Origin: Facklamia sp964471435
GTDB lineage: Bacteria > Bacillota > Bacilli > Lactobacillales > Aerococcaceae
Direction of reading: 5' to 3'
NCBI GenBank assembly: GCA_964471435.1
Contig: CAYYGA010000016.1
Coordinates: forward strand, 1-30,055
Length of the DNA stretch: 30,055 bases
In this document: in pieces, positions 1-7,220 of the stretch
How the letters are laid out: each line of letters begins with the position of its first letter
How positions within the stretch are numbered: the stretch's first letter is position 1
The notes under the pieces: generated by a model
Seen by the model: the letters and a program-made list of their open reading frames with translations, nothing else
What the model was told of the DNA's origin: nothing
Database searches by the model: none
Position numbers and translations under genes: made by a program

Positions 1-245
1 TGATTTTTTAAAGTGATTAAATGATGAGAAGTAGTCGCTACAGAAGCTTCAATGAAGGCTGCAATCTCATAGACACACAATTGGTCATATTGCTTCAGTA
101 ACTCAATTATTTTTATTCGGTTTAAATCTCCTAAAACTTTGAAAAAAGAAGCTTTCAATTCAAGGTTATCATCGTTTAAAATCTGATCCACCTTTGGCTT
201 TTCCTGTTCGATTTCCTGGTCACTTAAGCATTGATAGCAAGTCAA
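1..245 (-). CDS. ArsR/SmtB-family metalloregulator, CadC-like (partial, runs off left edge)
   Basis: Reading the minus strand from a TTG at 245 gives 81 codons without a stop before the window edge. An AAAGGAG ribosome binding site lies 8 bases upstream of that TTG. The product resembles CadC-type winged-helix repressors: a helix with FFKVLGDLNRIKIIELL, then QLCVYEIA (CadC has ELCVCDIA), then the recognition helix SVATTSHHLITLKN. Cys3 and Cys6 form an N-terminal CxxC, and Cys57 aligns with the first cysteine of the CadC ELCVC motif. The second cysteine of that motif is Tyr59 here. Such proteins bind DNA and release it when a thiophilic metal (Cd, Pb, Zn or similar) binds. The gene starts 16 bases after the stop of the secreted-protein gene at 262-972, so the two are probably cotranscribed. 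The C-terminus is not visible. The family is confident; the metal is unknown. Confidence 0.85.
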   Translation of the reverse strand, partial: MTCYQCLSDQEIEQEKPKVDQILNDDNLELKASFFKVLGDLNRIKIIELLKQYDQLCVYEIAAFIEASVATTSHHLITLKN

Positions 246-261
246 AAAAATTACTCCTTTC

Positions 262-972
262 TTACAGAGTGTCAGCTAGGGTTTGTAAGCTTTTCTCTAA
301 AAAATTCAAAACAAAGGGTTCGATAATAGCTGGGCTACAAACTCGGCTGTTTTCAATAGTAGAGCCGGTAAAAAGATTTTTGAAGATACAAGTTGGGAAA
401 AGATAATAGCGCTGAATGATTTGAGAATTCCCTTGAGCCCAATCAATTAAATTAATTAAAGTGAGTCGTTGTGATACAGCAGGATTTGGCAGAGGAACAA
501 TCCGGCCTGGTTCAACCGAACGTTCTTTTGCTTTTCCACCCCTATTTTCTGATAAAGTTTCTTCATAAGTAGAAGAGTCCGTGGAATTGGAAGCTTGGAT
601 AGTTTCGTCAGTCGTATTTTCTGAGGCAGAACTCGTTTCGATTTCAACTTGGTCAGAAGAATTTTCTTTCACGGCAGAATCTGGATTGAAAGTAGAAGGA
701 GGAGTAGGAGGAATCACTACTTCCTTGTCCTCTTCATCCTGCGTATCGTCGGAACCTTCTGGAGGAAGGGGGGCTTCCTCACTATCATCTACTTCGTCTT
801 GAGAATCACCATTTTCATCTTCATTGGTTGTTTCATCGGTAACTGTTTCATCCTCCGTAGAAATAGAAGAAAGGGCATAAATTACAGAATCATGATTGTT
901 AAATGTTGGGTGTTGGAATGTGAGAGTAATAAGTGCTAAACTAGCAAACAATAAGTAGACAATTTTTTTCAT
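262..972 (-). CDS. Secreted protein with acidic low-complexity linker, function unknown
   Basis: This 236-residue protein is not recognised. The N-terminus (MKKIVYLLFASLALITLTF) is a signal peptide or anchor, with possible cleavage after VIYA near residue 34. Residues about 38-150 are rich in Asp, Glu, Ser and Thr with a Pro-rich patch (VVIPPTPPSTF), and look like a flexible acidic linker. Residues about 155-236 form a compact-looking C-terminal part with two cysteines (FPTC and SRVCSP) that could pair. There is no LPXTG sorting signal and no lipobox. The ATG follows a GGAGG site with normal spacing. The gene is first in a minus-strand unit with an ArsR-type regulator, which suggests a link to metal response. 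Metal binding by the acidic segment is only a guess. Confidence 0.75.
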   Translation of the reverse strand: MKKIVYLLFASLALITLTFQHPTFNNHDSVIYALSSISTEDETVTDETTNEDENGDSQDEVDDSEEAPLPPEGSDDTQDEEDKEVVIPPTPPSTFNPDSAVKENSSDQVEIETSSASENTTDETIQASNSTDSSTYEETLSENRGGKAKERSVEPGRIVPLPNPAVSQRLTLINLIDWAQGNSQIIQRYYLFPTCIFKNLFTGSTIENSRVCSPAIIEPFVLNFLEKSLQTLADTL

Positions 973-1007
973 AGGTATCCTCCACCATTTTGGACTTAGA
1001 TACCGCT

Positions 1008-1016
1008 ATAATAGCA
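1008..1016 (-). promoter_or_regulatory. Extended -10 promoter for the secreted protein / ArsR unit
   Basis: On the minus strand the sequence TGC-TATTAT is a TGn extended -10 element about 36 bases upstream of the ATG at 972. No good -35 hexamer is visible at the usual distance. If the ArsR protein autoregulates, its operator should lie in or near this segment. Confidence 0.45.
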
Positions 1017-1042
1017 TAGAAAGATGCATAAAAGCCTATTGT

Positions 1043-1084
1043 TACATAATTGTCGTCAAAATGAGACTTTAGTTATATTATGTA
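1043..1084. repeat. Inverted repeat TACATAAT / ATTATGTA between divergent genes
   Basis: TACATAAT at 1043-1050 and its exact reverse complement at 1077-1084 are separated by 26 bases. They lie between the minus-strand ArsR unit and nagB. It could be an operator for either unit, but 8-base arms are not rare in AT-rich DNA. Confidence 0.3.
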
Positions 1085-1089
1085 TCAAT

Positions 1090-1119
1090 TTGAAAAAGTG
1101 TTAAAATAAATCTTATAGA
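1090..1119 (+). promoter_or_regulatory. Promoter of nagB
   Basis: TTGAAA at 1090-1095 and TATAGA at 1114-1119 are separated by 18 bases, giving a good sigma-A type promoter. Transcription would start near 1126, about 30 bases before the nagB ATG. No catabolite-responsive element was seen. Confidence 0.6.
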
Positions 1120-1156
1120 TATAAACTTATAAAAAAGTTAAATCAGGAGGCTCAGA

Positions 1157-1864
1157 ATGGAAGTTAAAATTTTTGATACAAGTATAGAAGCTTCGCAATA
1201 CGCTTATGATCTTCTAGTGCAGGCAAAACAAAATAATGCCCATGTTTTTGGACTGGCAACAGGCTCTACGCCTGAATATTTATACCAATTAATCGTCGAA
1301 TCCGATCTCGATTTCACTCAGGATATCTCAATCAATTTAGATGAATACTTAGGTTTACCTGTGAATCATCCTCAATCTTACGCTCATTTTATGCATGAGC
1401 ATTTACTGAATGCCAAGCCCTTCAAACGATCTTATCTACCTAAGGGGATGGCTGAAAATATCGAGCTTGAGCTGGAAAGATACGATCAAGTCATTGCTCA
1501 AAATCCAATCGACTTACAATTACTCGGCCTGGGAGTGAATGGACATATCGGGTTTAACGAACCAGGTACACCCTTTGATTCAAAAACTCACTTAGTCGAA
1601 CTAACTGAATCAACAATTGAAGCCAATCAACGCTTTTTCAGTCATATAGAAGAAGTACCCCGCCAAGCCTTGAGTATGGGAATTGGATCTATTATGGAAT
1701 CAAAACAGATTATAATGATGGCTTTTGGAAAATCAAAGGCAGAAGCGGTACAAGGCATGGTCCAAGGGCCGGTAACTGAATCATTACCCGCCAGCATTTT
1801 ACAAAAACACCCCAACACACTTGTTCTATTAGACACTGAAGCCGCCCAGTTACTAGAAAGTTAA
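1157..1864 (+). CDS. nagB: Glucosamine-6-phosphate deaminase
   Basis: NagB converts glucosamine-6-phosphate to fructose-6-phosphate and ammonia in the cytosol, linking amino-sugar use (N-acetylglucosamine, wall recycling) to glycolysis. Family motifs are clear: the phosphate-binding ATGSTP near residue 35, the NLDEY segment near residue 61 and GLGVNGHIGFNEPG near residue 125. The length of 235 residues fits the short Gram-positive form without the C-terminal extension of the 266-residue allosteric E. coli enzyme. The ATG follows an AGGAGG site. It has its own promoter and is closed by a strong terminator, so it is monocistronic. Confidence 0.95.
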   Translation: MEVKIFDTSIEASQYAYDLLVQAKQNNAHVFGLATGSTPEYLYQLIVESDLDFTQDISINLDEYLGLPVNHPQSYAHFMHEHLLNAKPFKRSYLPKGMAENIELELERYDQVIAQNPIDLQLLGLGVNGHIGFNEPGTPFDSKTHLVELTESTIEANQRFFSHIEEVPRQALSMGIGSIMESKQIIMMAFGKSKAEAVQGMVQGPVTESLPASILQKHPNTLVLLDTEAAQLLES

Positions 1865-1932
1865 AAGATATTTTTAAAGATTAATAGATGAAAAAGGACC
1901 GATACCTTTAGGCAAGGTTCAATCCTTTTCAG

Positions 1933-1976
1933 ACAGAAGCAGCAGCTGAGTTACTCACTGCAGCTTCTGTTTTTTT
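1933..1976 (+). terminator. Rho-independent terminator of nagB
   Basis: ACAGAAGC at 1933-1940 pairs with GCTTCTGT at 1963-1970. The stem continues inward through one A/A mismatch to GCAG/CTGC, and a run of T follows. A smaller imperfect hairpin (AAAAGGA...TCCTTTT) lies just upstream. Confidence 0.85.
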
Positions 1977-2011
1977 ATATTTAACACTCGAAGGGTACTC
2001 CTATGCTCAAG

Positions 2012-2872
2012 TTAATTTTTTTGGTTAAGGATGATCGGCAAACCTGAATTGTCCTTAAATAGTAGACTCTCTCCATCCTGCTTAAATTCGATGGAGTACT
2101 TGGTTAAGTTTTCTTTTACTTTTTCAAAGTCAGCTTTATCCGCAATCCAGAGAGCCGCTTTTAAGCCTTGCATTCCCTCTGAAGGAGCGGGAAGATTGCG
2201 TCCTTGCCATAGGTTAGTTCCAAGATGATGATGGTAATTTCCAGAGGCTAAAAAGAGAGCATGATTCCCCATAACAAGTTTAGCTCCTAAGCCGAGAACG
2301 TTATGATAAAATTTATAGGTTTCATCTAAATTACTTACATGCAGGTGGAGATGTCCCATAATTGTACCGTTAGGAAGTTTATCAAACTGAGATTCAGCAT
2401 CTTTTAAAATATCTTCCACATCCATCGCTTCTGTAATTCCTACAATTTCACCGGAGTCTAAAATATCCCATTCTGATAAATCCTTATCCGCATAAATTTC
2501 AATACCATTTCCTTCAGGGTCCTGGAGATAGATTGCATTACTGTAACCATGATTAGAAGCACCTTGTAAAGGAATCTCTAATTCGATAAAGGATCTAAAA
2601 ATTGTTCCTAAATCTTTTTTACTTGGAAGAAGAAGGGCTAAATGGTAGAGGCCGGTCGTCTTGTGGCTTTTTTCATTTGCATGAGGGAAAATTTCAATTA
2701 AAACTTTCTCATCGGGTGTACCCAGAGCAAAATAACCTTCTTTTTCTTTAATTAAAGTTAGACCTATAATGTCCTGGTAAAAGCGTGCAAGTCTTTTGCT
2801 GTCTGTCGCATTTAATTGAACACCTGCTGTTTCTAGATTAAGTGTTGATTGTGTTGTATATTTTTGGGTCAT
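2012..2872 (-). CDS. Two-domain VOC (glyoxalase/extradiol dioxygenase-like) protein, CatE/YfiE type
   Basis: This 286-residue protein has two vicinal-oxygen-chelate modules. The first (about 15-130) contains DSKRLARFYQDIIGL, YHLALLLP and NGIEIYAD. The second (about 165-280) contains HLHLHVSNLDETYKFYHNVLGL and GNYHHHLGTNLWQG. The histidines and the IEIY glutamate match metal-ligand positions of extradiol dioxygenases such as B. subtilis CatE (YfiE), which cleaves catechol rings. Family membership is clear, but the substrate cannot be read from sequence and a thiol or quinone detoxification role is equally possible. The ATG is preceded by AGGAG at 7 bases. The gene stands alone on the minus strand with its own promoter, next to a palindrome that may be an operator. 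Confidence 0.85.
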   Translation of the reverse strand: MTQKYTTQSTLNLETAGVQLNATDSKRLARFYQDIIGLTLIKEKEGYFALGTPDEKVLIEIFPHANEKSHKTTGLYHLALLLPSKKDLGTIFRSFIELEIPLQGASNHGYSNAIYLQDPEGNGIEIYADKDLSEWDILDSGEIVGITEAMDVEDILKDAESQFDKLPNGTIMGHLHLHVSNLDETYKFYHNVLGLGAKLVMGNHALFLASGNYHHHLGTNLWQGRNLPAPSEGMQGLKAALWIADKADFEKVKENLTKYSIEFKQDGESLLFKDNSGLPIILNQKN

Positions 2873-2928
2873 ATTGACACTCCTTTTCAGATTGGATTTA
2901 TATAGTAGTTATTCAAATGAACATTGTA

Positions 2929-2957
2929 ATGATATCGGAAGCTTATAACATAGTCAA
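2929..2957 (-). promoter_or_regulatory. Promoter of the VOC gene
   Basis: On the minus strand TTGACT (2957-2952) and TATCAT (2934-2929) are separated by exactly 17 bases. Each hexamer differs from consensus at one position. Confidence 0.65.
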
Positions 2958-2966
2958 TAGATAACT

Positions 2967-2982
2967 AGCTCGAATTCGAACT
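2967..2982. promoter_or_regulatory. Palindrome upstream of the VOC promoter, possible operator
   Basis: TCGAATTCGA at 2970-2979 is a perfect 10-base palindrome. It extends to 16 bases with one mismatched pair. It sits 10 bases upstream of the -35 of the VOC gene, where an activator, for example a MarR- or LysR-type factor, could bind. No regulator gene is adjacent. Confidence 0.35.
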
Positions 2983-3009
2983 AAGTAAATCATTTTACTT
3001 GGGAAAGTA

Positions 3010-3038
3010 TTCACTTCCCTATTTTTTTGAATTATAAT
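3010..3038 (+). promoter_or_regulatory. Promoter of the LemA-family gene
   Basis: TTCACT at 3010-3015 and a perfect TATAAT at 3033-3038 are separated by 17 bases. The ribosome binding site follows about 10 bases after the -10. Confidence 0.6.
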
Positions 3039-3064
3039 AGAGTAGATGAAAGGGAGTGGCGTAT

Positions 3065-3625
3065 ATGATAATTGGAATAACTATCGCTGCAGTCATCGTC
3101 TTAGTCGCGGTTGTGTGGATAGGAATATATAACAGCTTAGTAAAAGCAAGAAACTGGGTAGAAGGCAGCTTCAGTCAAATTGATGTTCAGCTGCAACGGC
3201 GTAATGATTTAATACCTAATATAGTTGAAACAGTTAAAGGTTATATGACGCATGAAAGGCAAACCCTTGAATCCGTCACCCAGGCTAGGCAGCAGCTGGT
3301 TAATTTACCCGCTAATGCTGGTCCGGAAGAAGTTAATGCAAGATCCAATGAACTTACCAACGCTTTAACGCGTCTTTTAGCTGTGGCAGAGCAATATCCA
3401 GATTTAAAAGCCAATACCAATTTTATTCAATTGCAAAATACCTTGGAAGATACTGAAAATAAAATTGCGACTGCACGGCAGCTTTACAACTCAAGTGTGC
3501 AGCAATTTAATCAAAGAGTTGAAACATTTCCCAATAATCTTGTGGCAGGATTTCATAACTTTAATATCAAACCTTATTTAGAAGCACCGGCAGAGGCAAA
3601 AGAAGTTCCTCAAGTCCAATTCTAA
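3065..3625 (+). CDS. LemA family membrane protein
   Basis: The 186-residue product has one N-terminal membrane helix (IIGITIAAVIVLVAVVWI), then YNSLVKARNWVEGSFSQIDVQLQRRNDLIPNIVETVKGY, the hallmark of LemA proteins, and a long alpha-helical domain. The C-terminal FNIKPYLEAP is also typical. LemA proteins are membrane-anchored helical bundles of unclear function. The start is placed at ATG 3065, because the GTG at 3056 overlaps the ribosome binding site AAAGGGAG (3049-3056); from that site the ATG is at ideal 8-base spacing. It stands alone with its own promoter and terminator. From general knowledge, LemA genes are often next to DUF2207 genes; here two DUF2207 genes lie about 18 kb away. Confidence 0.9.
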   Translation: MIIGITIAAVIVLVAVVWIGIYNSLVKARNWVEGSFSQIDVQLQRRNDLIPNIVETVKGYMTHERQTLESVTQARQQLVNLPANAGPEEVNARSNELTNALTRLLAVAEQYPDLKANTNFIQLQNTLEDTENKIATARQLYNSSVQQFNQRVETFPNNLVAGFHNFNIKPYLEAPAEAKEVPQVQF

Positions 3626-3640
3626 TAAAAAAAGAATCGA

Positions 3641-3693
3641 AAAAAGATTTAACAACAAAAGAAAGTGAGTCATTGCTCCCTTTTAATCTTTTT
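3641..3693 (+). terminator. Probable terminator after the LemA gene
   Basis: AAAAAGATT at 3641-3649 pairs perfectly with AATCTTTTT at 3685-3693, with further internal pairing (AAAAG with CTTTT, GAG with CTC). The T run is part of the stem, so the strength is uncertain. Confidence 0.5.
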
Positions 3694-3718
3694 GTTACAC
3701 AATCTTCATCTTTACGGC

Positions 3719-3747
3719 TTTTATTAAGGTCTGTTTAAAAGTATAAT
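3719..3747 (+). promoter_or_regulatory. Probable promoter of the unknown gene-ddl-murF unit
   Basis: A perfect TATAAT lies at 3742-3747, with a weak -35 (TTTTAT, 3719-3724) 17 bases upstream. This -10 overlaps an in-frame ATG at 3746, which argues against that ATG as the start of the next gene. Confidence 0.5.
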
Positions 3748-3781
3748 GAAGGTTGATAGTTTTTCAAAAAGGAGGGTAGGA

Positions 3782-4564
3782 ATGGCTCGTCTTAATTTAT
3801 ATATTCATTATGATTCAGTAACCAATCATTTTATGACACGCGGATTTGATTTTACAACGACTGATTTTTCAAAACAGTATCTGCCTCAGAATTTAATTTT
3901 GGCAAATGCACCTGAAGAATTCGGGCGTTATGATGTACAGACAGATTTTAAAATCTTACGCGGACAAAATGAAGTGTACGATTATATTGATTTATGTTTT
4001 AAAGAAAACCGGCGCATGTCTAATTGGATTGATTTTGACAGTCTTGAACTGATGCATCAGCTGGCGCCTTTTGAAATTGCAGAACTTTTATATTTATTCC
4101 ATGCGAATAAAGCGTTAAAATCACCTTTTTTCTATAAACTACAAAATAATTATGTTTATTTGACAATGCCTAACGGGCTAAACAAAACTTATTATCGACA
4201 TATGAGCCATTTCTATCCTCGCTTTCAAAGAGTATTGAGTGAACGGGTAAATGATATGGCCAATGAAACAGCCGGCTGGTTTAGAAGACGCCGGTATCAA
4301 ATTCTACCTTTTCCTTTGGGACAAGTAGAAGAACTAAGTCCTTTATTTATGAATGGGCTGAAAATCGATTTTCAACAGGCTTACGAAGAATCAAACAGCT
4401 GGCATATCCCTTTATTTATTATCGAAGATCAACTAACACTTCTAACACGCAGCCTTCCGCTGACTCAAAAAGTAGGAAAAATCACTTATTCCCTTTCTGA
4501 AGGTATGTGGCAGGTAGAGATTAAAGTTAAGGATGAGGATGGACTAGGAGAGGAAACAAGATGA
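3782..4564 (+). CDS. Conserved-looking cytosolic protein of unknown function, upstream of ddl
   Basis: This 260-residue protein is not recognised. It has no signal peptide and no membrane segment, and is rich in aromatic residues (SHFYPRFQRVL; WFRRRRYQILPFPLG) with a helical leucine-rich middle (MHQLAPFEIAELLYLFHANKAL). I see no catalytic motif. The start is placed at ATG 3782, after AAGGAGG at 6 bases. An earlier in-frame ATG at 3746 lies inside the likely -10 box and lacks a ribosome binding site. The stop overlaps the ddl start (ATGA at 4561-4564), so translation is probably coupled to ddl, suggesting a role in wall-precursor synthesis or its control. That role is inferred from position only. 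Confidence 0.75.
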   Translation: MARLNLYIHYDSVTNHFMTRGFDFTTTDFSKQYLPQNLILANAPEEFGRYDVQTDFKILRGQNEVYDYIDLCFKENRRMSNWIDFDSLELMHQLAPFEIAELLYLFHANKALKSPFFYKLQNNYVYLTMPNGLNKTYYRHMSHFYPRFQRVLSERVNDMANETAGWFRRRRYQILPFPLGQVEELSPLFMNGLKIDFQQAYEESNSWHIPLFIIEDQLTLLTRSLPLTQKVGKITYSLSEGMWQVEIKVKDEDGLGEETR

Positions 4565-5667
4565 AAATAATTTTACTTTATGGTGGTCAAAGTGCGGAGC
4601 ATGAAATTTCAATCATTTCTGCGCATAACATTTTACAAGCAATAATGTATGATGTTTATCAAGTATTGCCTATATATATCCGGAAAGATGGTCAATGGAT
4701 TAAAGGGCAAGAATTGACACAACCATCACTGGGAGACCAACAATTAATTCTTGAAGCTGGTGAGAAAGCTTTTTGGAACGAGGAAAATCAGCCTTCGCAA
4801 GGTATTGCCATTCAACCGGGAGAAATCCAGGAAAAGGATGCGATTGTCTTTCCGGTCTTACATGGTCCAAATGGTGAAGATGGAACAATTCAAGGGTTTT
4901 TGGAAGTCCTGGATATGCCTTATGTTGGAGCAGGTGTGACAGCCTCAGCTACAGGTATGGATAAGATTATTAGTAAAGCTCTCTTTACTCAAATTGGCAT
5001 TCCTCAAGTTCCTTATGTCGCTTTTAATGAAGTGGAATGGCGTCAGCAGCAAGAAGAACTCATTCAAAAAGCAGAAGGAACTTTACTCTATCCTCTTTTT
5101 GTTAAGCCGGCTAATATGGGCTCATCGGTAGGTATTTCTAAGGTAACTACCAAAGAAGAGATGATTGAAGCCGTTGATTTGGCATTGAACTATGATCGCC
5201 GGATTGTAGTAGAGCAGGGAATTCAAGCTGAAGAATGTGAAGTGGCAGTTTTAGGAAATGATGATGTTCATGTTAGTGTGGTTGGACGCTTGCTTAAAGA
5301 GCAGGAATTTTATGACTATACTGAAAAATACATCAATAATTCCGTTGAGATGGAAATTCCCGCTGATTTACCTGAAAATATCGTCAGTGAAATTCAAGAG
5401 TATTCCCGTAAAGCCTATGCAGCTATCGTCGGCACCGGTTTAGCACGTGTTGATTTCTTTGTCACGAATAATGGCGACATTTATATCAATGAAATAAATA
5501 CTATGCCGGGCTTCACTCAATTTTCAATGTATCCAAGTTTATGGCAGGCAACCGGCTTAGATTTTAGAAATCTCGTGGAAGAATTGATTCAACTTGCTTT
5601 ACGACGTTATGAAAGTAATAAAAGACTGGTATCTATCAGCGAAGGTATAGATAAAGATGTCGTTTAA
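4561..5667 (+). CDS. ddl: D-alanine--D-alanine ligase
   Basis: Ddl joins two D-alanines with ATP in the cytosol to make the dipeptide that MurF adds to UDP-MurNAc-tripeptide. The 368-residue protein has the N-terminal LLYGGQSAEHEISIISA, HGPNGEDGTIQGFLE, the ATP-grasp segment VKPANMGSSVGISK and the C-terminal EINTMPGFTQFSMYP. The specificity loop reads EFYDYTEKY with Tyr251. Tyr at this place is typical of D-Ala-D-Ala enzymes, whereas intrinsically vancomycin-resistant Leuconostoc and many lactobacilli carry Phe and make D-Ala-D-Lac. A D-Ala-D-Ala wall is therefore predicted. It overlaps the preceding gene by 4 bases and murF follows after 16 bases. Upstream alr supplies its substrate from a neighbouring unit. 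Confidence 0.96.
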   Translation: MKIILLYGGQSAEHEISIISAHNILQAIMYDVYQVLPIYIRKDGQWIKGQELTQPSLGDQQLILEAGEKAFWNEENQPSQGIAIQPGEIQEKDAIVFPVLHGPNGEDGTIQGFLEVLDMPYVGAGVTASATGMDKIISKALFTQIGIPQVPYVAFNEVEWRQQQEELIQKAEGTLLYPLFVKPANMGSSVGISKVTTKEEMIEAVDLALNYDRRIVVEQGIQAEECEVAVLGNDDVHVSVVGRLLKEQEFYDYTEKYINNSVEMEIPADLPENIVSEIQEYSRKAYAAIVGTGLARVDFFVTNNGDIYINEINTMPGFTQFSMYPSLWQATGLDFRNLVEELIQLALRRYESNKRLVSISEGIDKDVV

Positions 5668-5683
5668 GAATGGGGTGATATAA

Positions 5684-7093
5684 TTGAAGCAACTTTCAAT
5701 TAAAGAAATTATAGAAAATATCCCTGTTCTTGAAGTACTTAATGAAGAATTTACCCACGATATCTCTTCCGTTGAATTTGATGCGCGCAAAGTCACACCG
5801 GGCAGTCTGTTTGTTCCCTTAGTTGGAGGTCAGACTGATGGACATAGTTATATTGATCAAGCGGTGGAAAATGGGGCAGTGGCTTGTCTATGGTCACAAG
5901 ATCTAACTGAAGTGGCTTCTAAAAAGCTGGCCATTATTAAAGTGGAAGATACTTTACTGGCTTTTCAAAAGTTGGCCAACTATTACCGACACTTGATTAA
6001 TCCGATTGTAGTTGGAATAACAGGCAGTAATGGTAAGACAACTGCTAAAGACATGACCGCAATGAGTCTGGCTACAAAATACCAAGTTCATAAAACTCAA
6101 GGAAACTATAACAATGAAATAGGCATGCCTTATACTCTTTTAACCATGGATGAAAAAACGCAAGTTTGTGTGGTTGAGATGGGGATGAGTAATTTCAAAG
6201 AGATTGAACTCCTGAGCCATATCGCCCAACCGGATATAGCAGTAGTCACACTAATTGGAGAGAGTCATTTAGAATTTTTAGGCAGCCGGCAAGGAATTGC
6301 AAAAGCAAAGCTTGAAATTTTAAGCGGAATACGAGATAATGGAAGCTTCATCTATCCCGGTAATGAACCTTTAATAGAAACAGAGTTGAACAATTACCCT
6401 GCAGCTATTAAAACTTATACCTTTGGCTTTGGAAAAAACAATGATTATTATGCTTTTGATGTCTTAGAAAAAGCGGATAAAACTTTTTTTTGTACCAATT
6501 TAGATGAAAATGTTCGTGCGATGATACCCGTTGTAGGAGCTTATAATGTGAACAATGCCTTAATTGCTTTAGCAGTTGCGCAACTTCTTGAAGTACCTTC
6601 TGAACAGGCAATTTTCCAATTATCACAGTTTAAGTTAACGGCCAATCGAGTAGAGTGGCTGGAATCTAAGCAAGGTGCTCACTTGCTTAATGATGCTTAC
6701 AATGCCAGCCCGACTTCTATGAAAGCTATTTTGAATACTTTTTCTCACTTAACAGACACAGAAACGGGTCGCAAAAAAGCTGTCCTGGGAGACATCCGGG
6801 AATTAGGAGAGAAGTCTGAGTATTATCATCGCCAACTCGCAGAGTTTATTTCACCCGATTTAATTGATAAGGTTTATTTATTTGGAGAAGAGATGCATCA
6901 TTTATATGAAGAACTTCAAAGTAAATATTCAGCCAGCCAATTATTTTATGAAAAAAGTGACCATCAAATTTTGATTAATCAATTAGAAACAGATATCCAG
7001 CCAGATGACCTAGTTCTATTGAAATCAAGTTTTGGAGTCGACCTTTTACAAGTGGTGAAGGCATTGACAATTGTTGCAGATACACAAAAATAA
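5684..7093 (+). CDS. murF: UDP-N-acetylmuramoyl-tripeptide--D-alanyl-D-alanine ligase
   Basis: MurF adds D-Ala-D-Ala to the UDP-MurNAc-tripeptide, the last cytosolic step of the peptidoglycan stem. The 469-residue protein has the N-terminal Mur ligase fold (ISSVEFDARKVTPGSLFVPLVGGQTDGHSYI), the P-loop GITGSNGKTTAKDM near residue 111, VVEMGMSNFKEIELLS, and the C-terminal domain with LNDAYNASPTSM and VLGDIRELG. The start is TTG at 5684, with GGGGTGAT 4-6 bases upstream. No in-frame ATG or GTG fits better. It forms a unit with ddl, and a terminator follows at 7146. Confidence 0.96.
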   Translation: MKQLSIKEIIENIPVLEVLNEEFTHDISSVEFDARKVTPGSLFVPLVGGQTDGHSYIDQAVENGAVACLWSQDLTEVASKKLAIIKVEDTLLAFQKLANYYRHLINPIVVGITGSNGKTTAKDMTAMSLATKYQVHKTQGNYNNEIGMPYTLLTMDEKTQVCVVEMGMSNFKEIELLSHIAQPDIAVVTLIGESHLEFLGSRQGIAKAKLEILSGIRDNGSFIYPGNEPLIETELNNYPAAIKTYTFGFGKNNDYYAFDVLEKADKTFFCTNLDENVRAMIPVVGAYNVNNALIALAVAQLLEVPSEQAIFQLSQFKLTANRVEWLESKQGAHLLNDAYNASPTSMKAILNTFSHLTDTETGRKKAVLGDIRELGEKSEYYHRQLAEFISPDLIDKVYLFGEEMHHLYEELQSKYSASQLFYEKSDHQILINQLETDIQPDDLVLLKSSFGVDLLQVVKALTIVADTQK

Positions 7094-7145
7094 GTTTACA
7101 ATGGCTATAGTCATAGGTAAAAAGTTAGGTTATATGTGAAGAAAT

Positions 7146-7179
7146 GGGACTGACAACTACGATGCGCTCAGTCCCTTTT
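7146..7179 (+). terminator. Terminator between murF and cshA
   Basis: GGGACTGA at 7146-7153 and TCAGTCCC at 7168-7175 form a perfect 8-base stem followed by four T. It closes the ddl-murF unit. A weak promoter-like pair (TTTACA 7095-7100, TAAAAA 7118-7123, 17-base spacing) lies upstream of the hairpin, so the hairpin could also act as an attenuator for cshA. Confidence 0.7.
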
Positions 7180-7220
7180 GTATGAAATAAATGAATAAAC
7201 GAAAGAAAAGGAAGAAACGA

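Noticed and set aside
194..939. Plus-strand open frames of 70-96 codons (194-406, 581-802, 649-939)
   Set aside because: They lie antisense to the ArsR and secreted-protein genes, lack ribosome binding sites and encode low-complexity mirror sequences.
1040..1056. WalR box TGTTAC-N5-TGTCGT near nagB
   Set aside because: The second half-site deviates at two of six positions, so it is not better than chance in AT-rich DNA.
1885..1932. Possible T-box or riboswitch after nagB
   Set aside because: Pairing exists, but no T-box consensus or other riboswitch core is present and the segment is followed directly by the nagB terminator with no gene to control in the plus direction.
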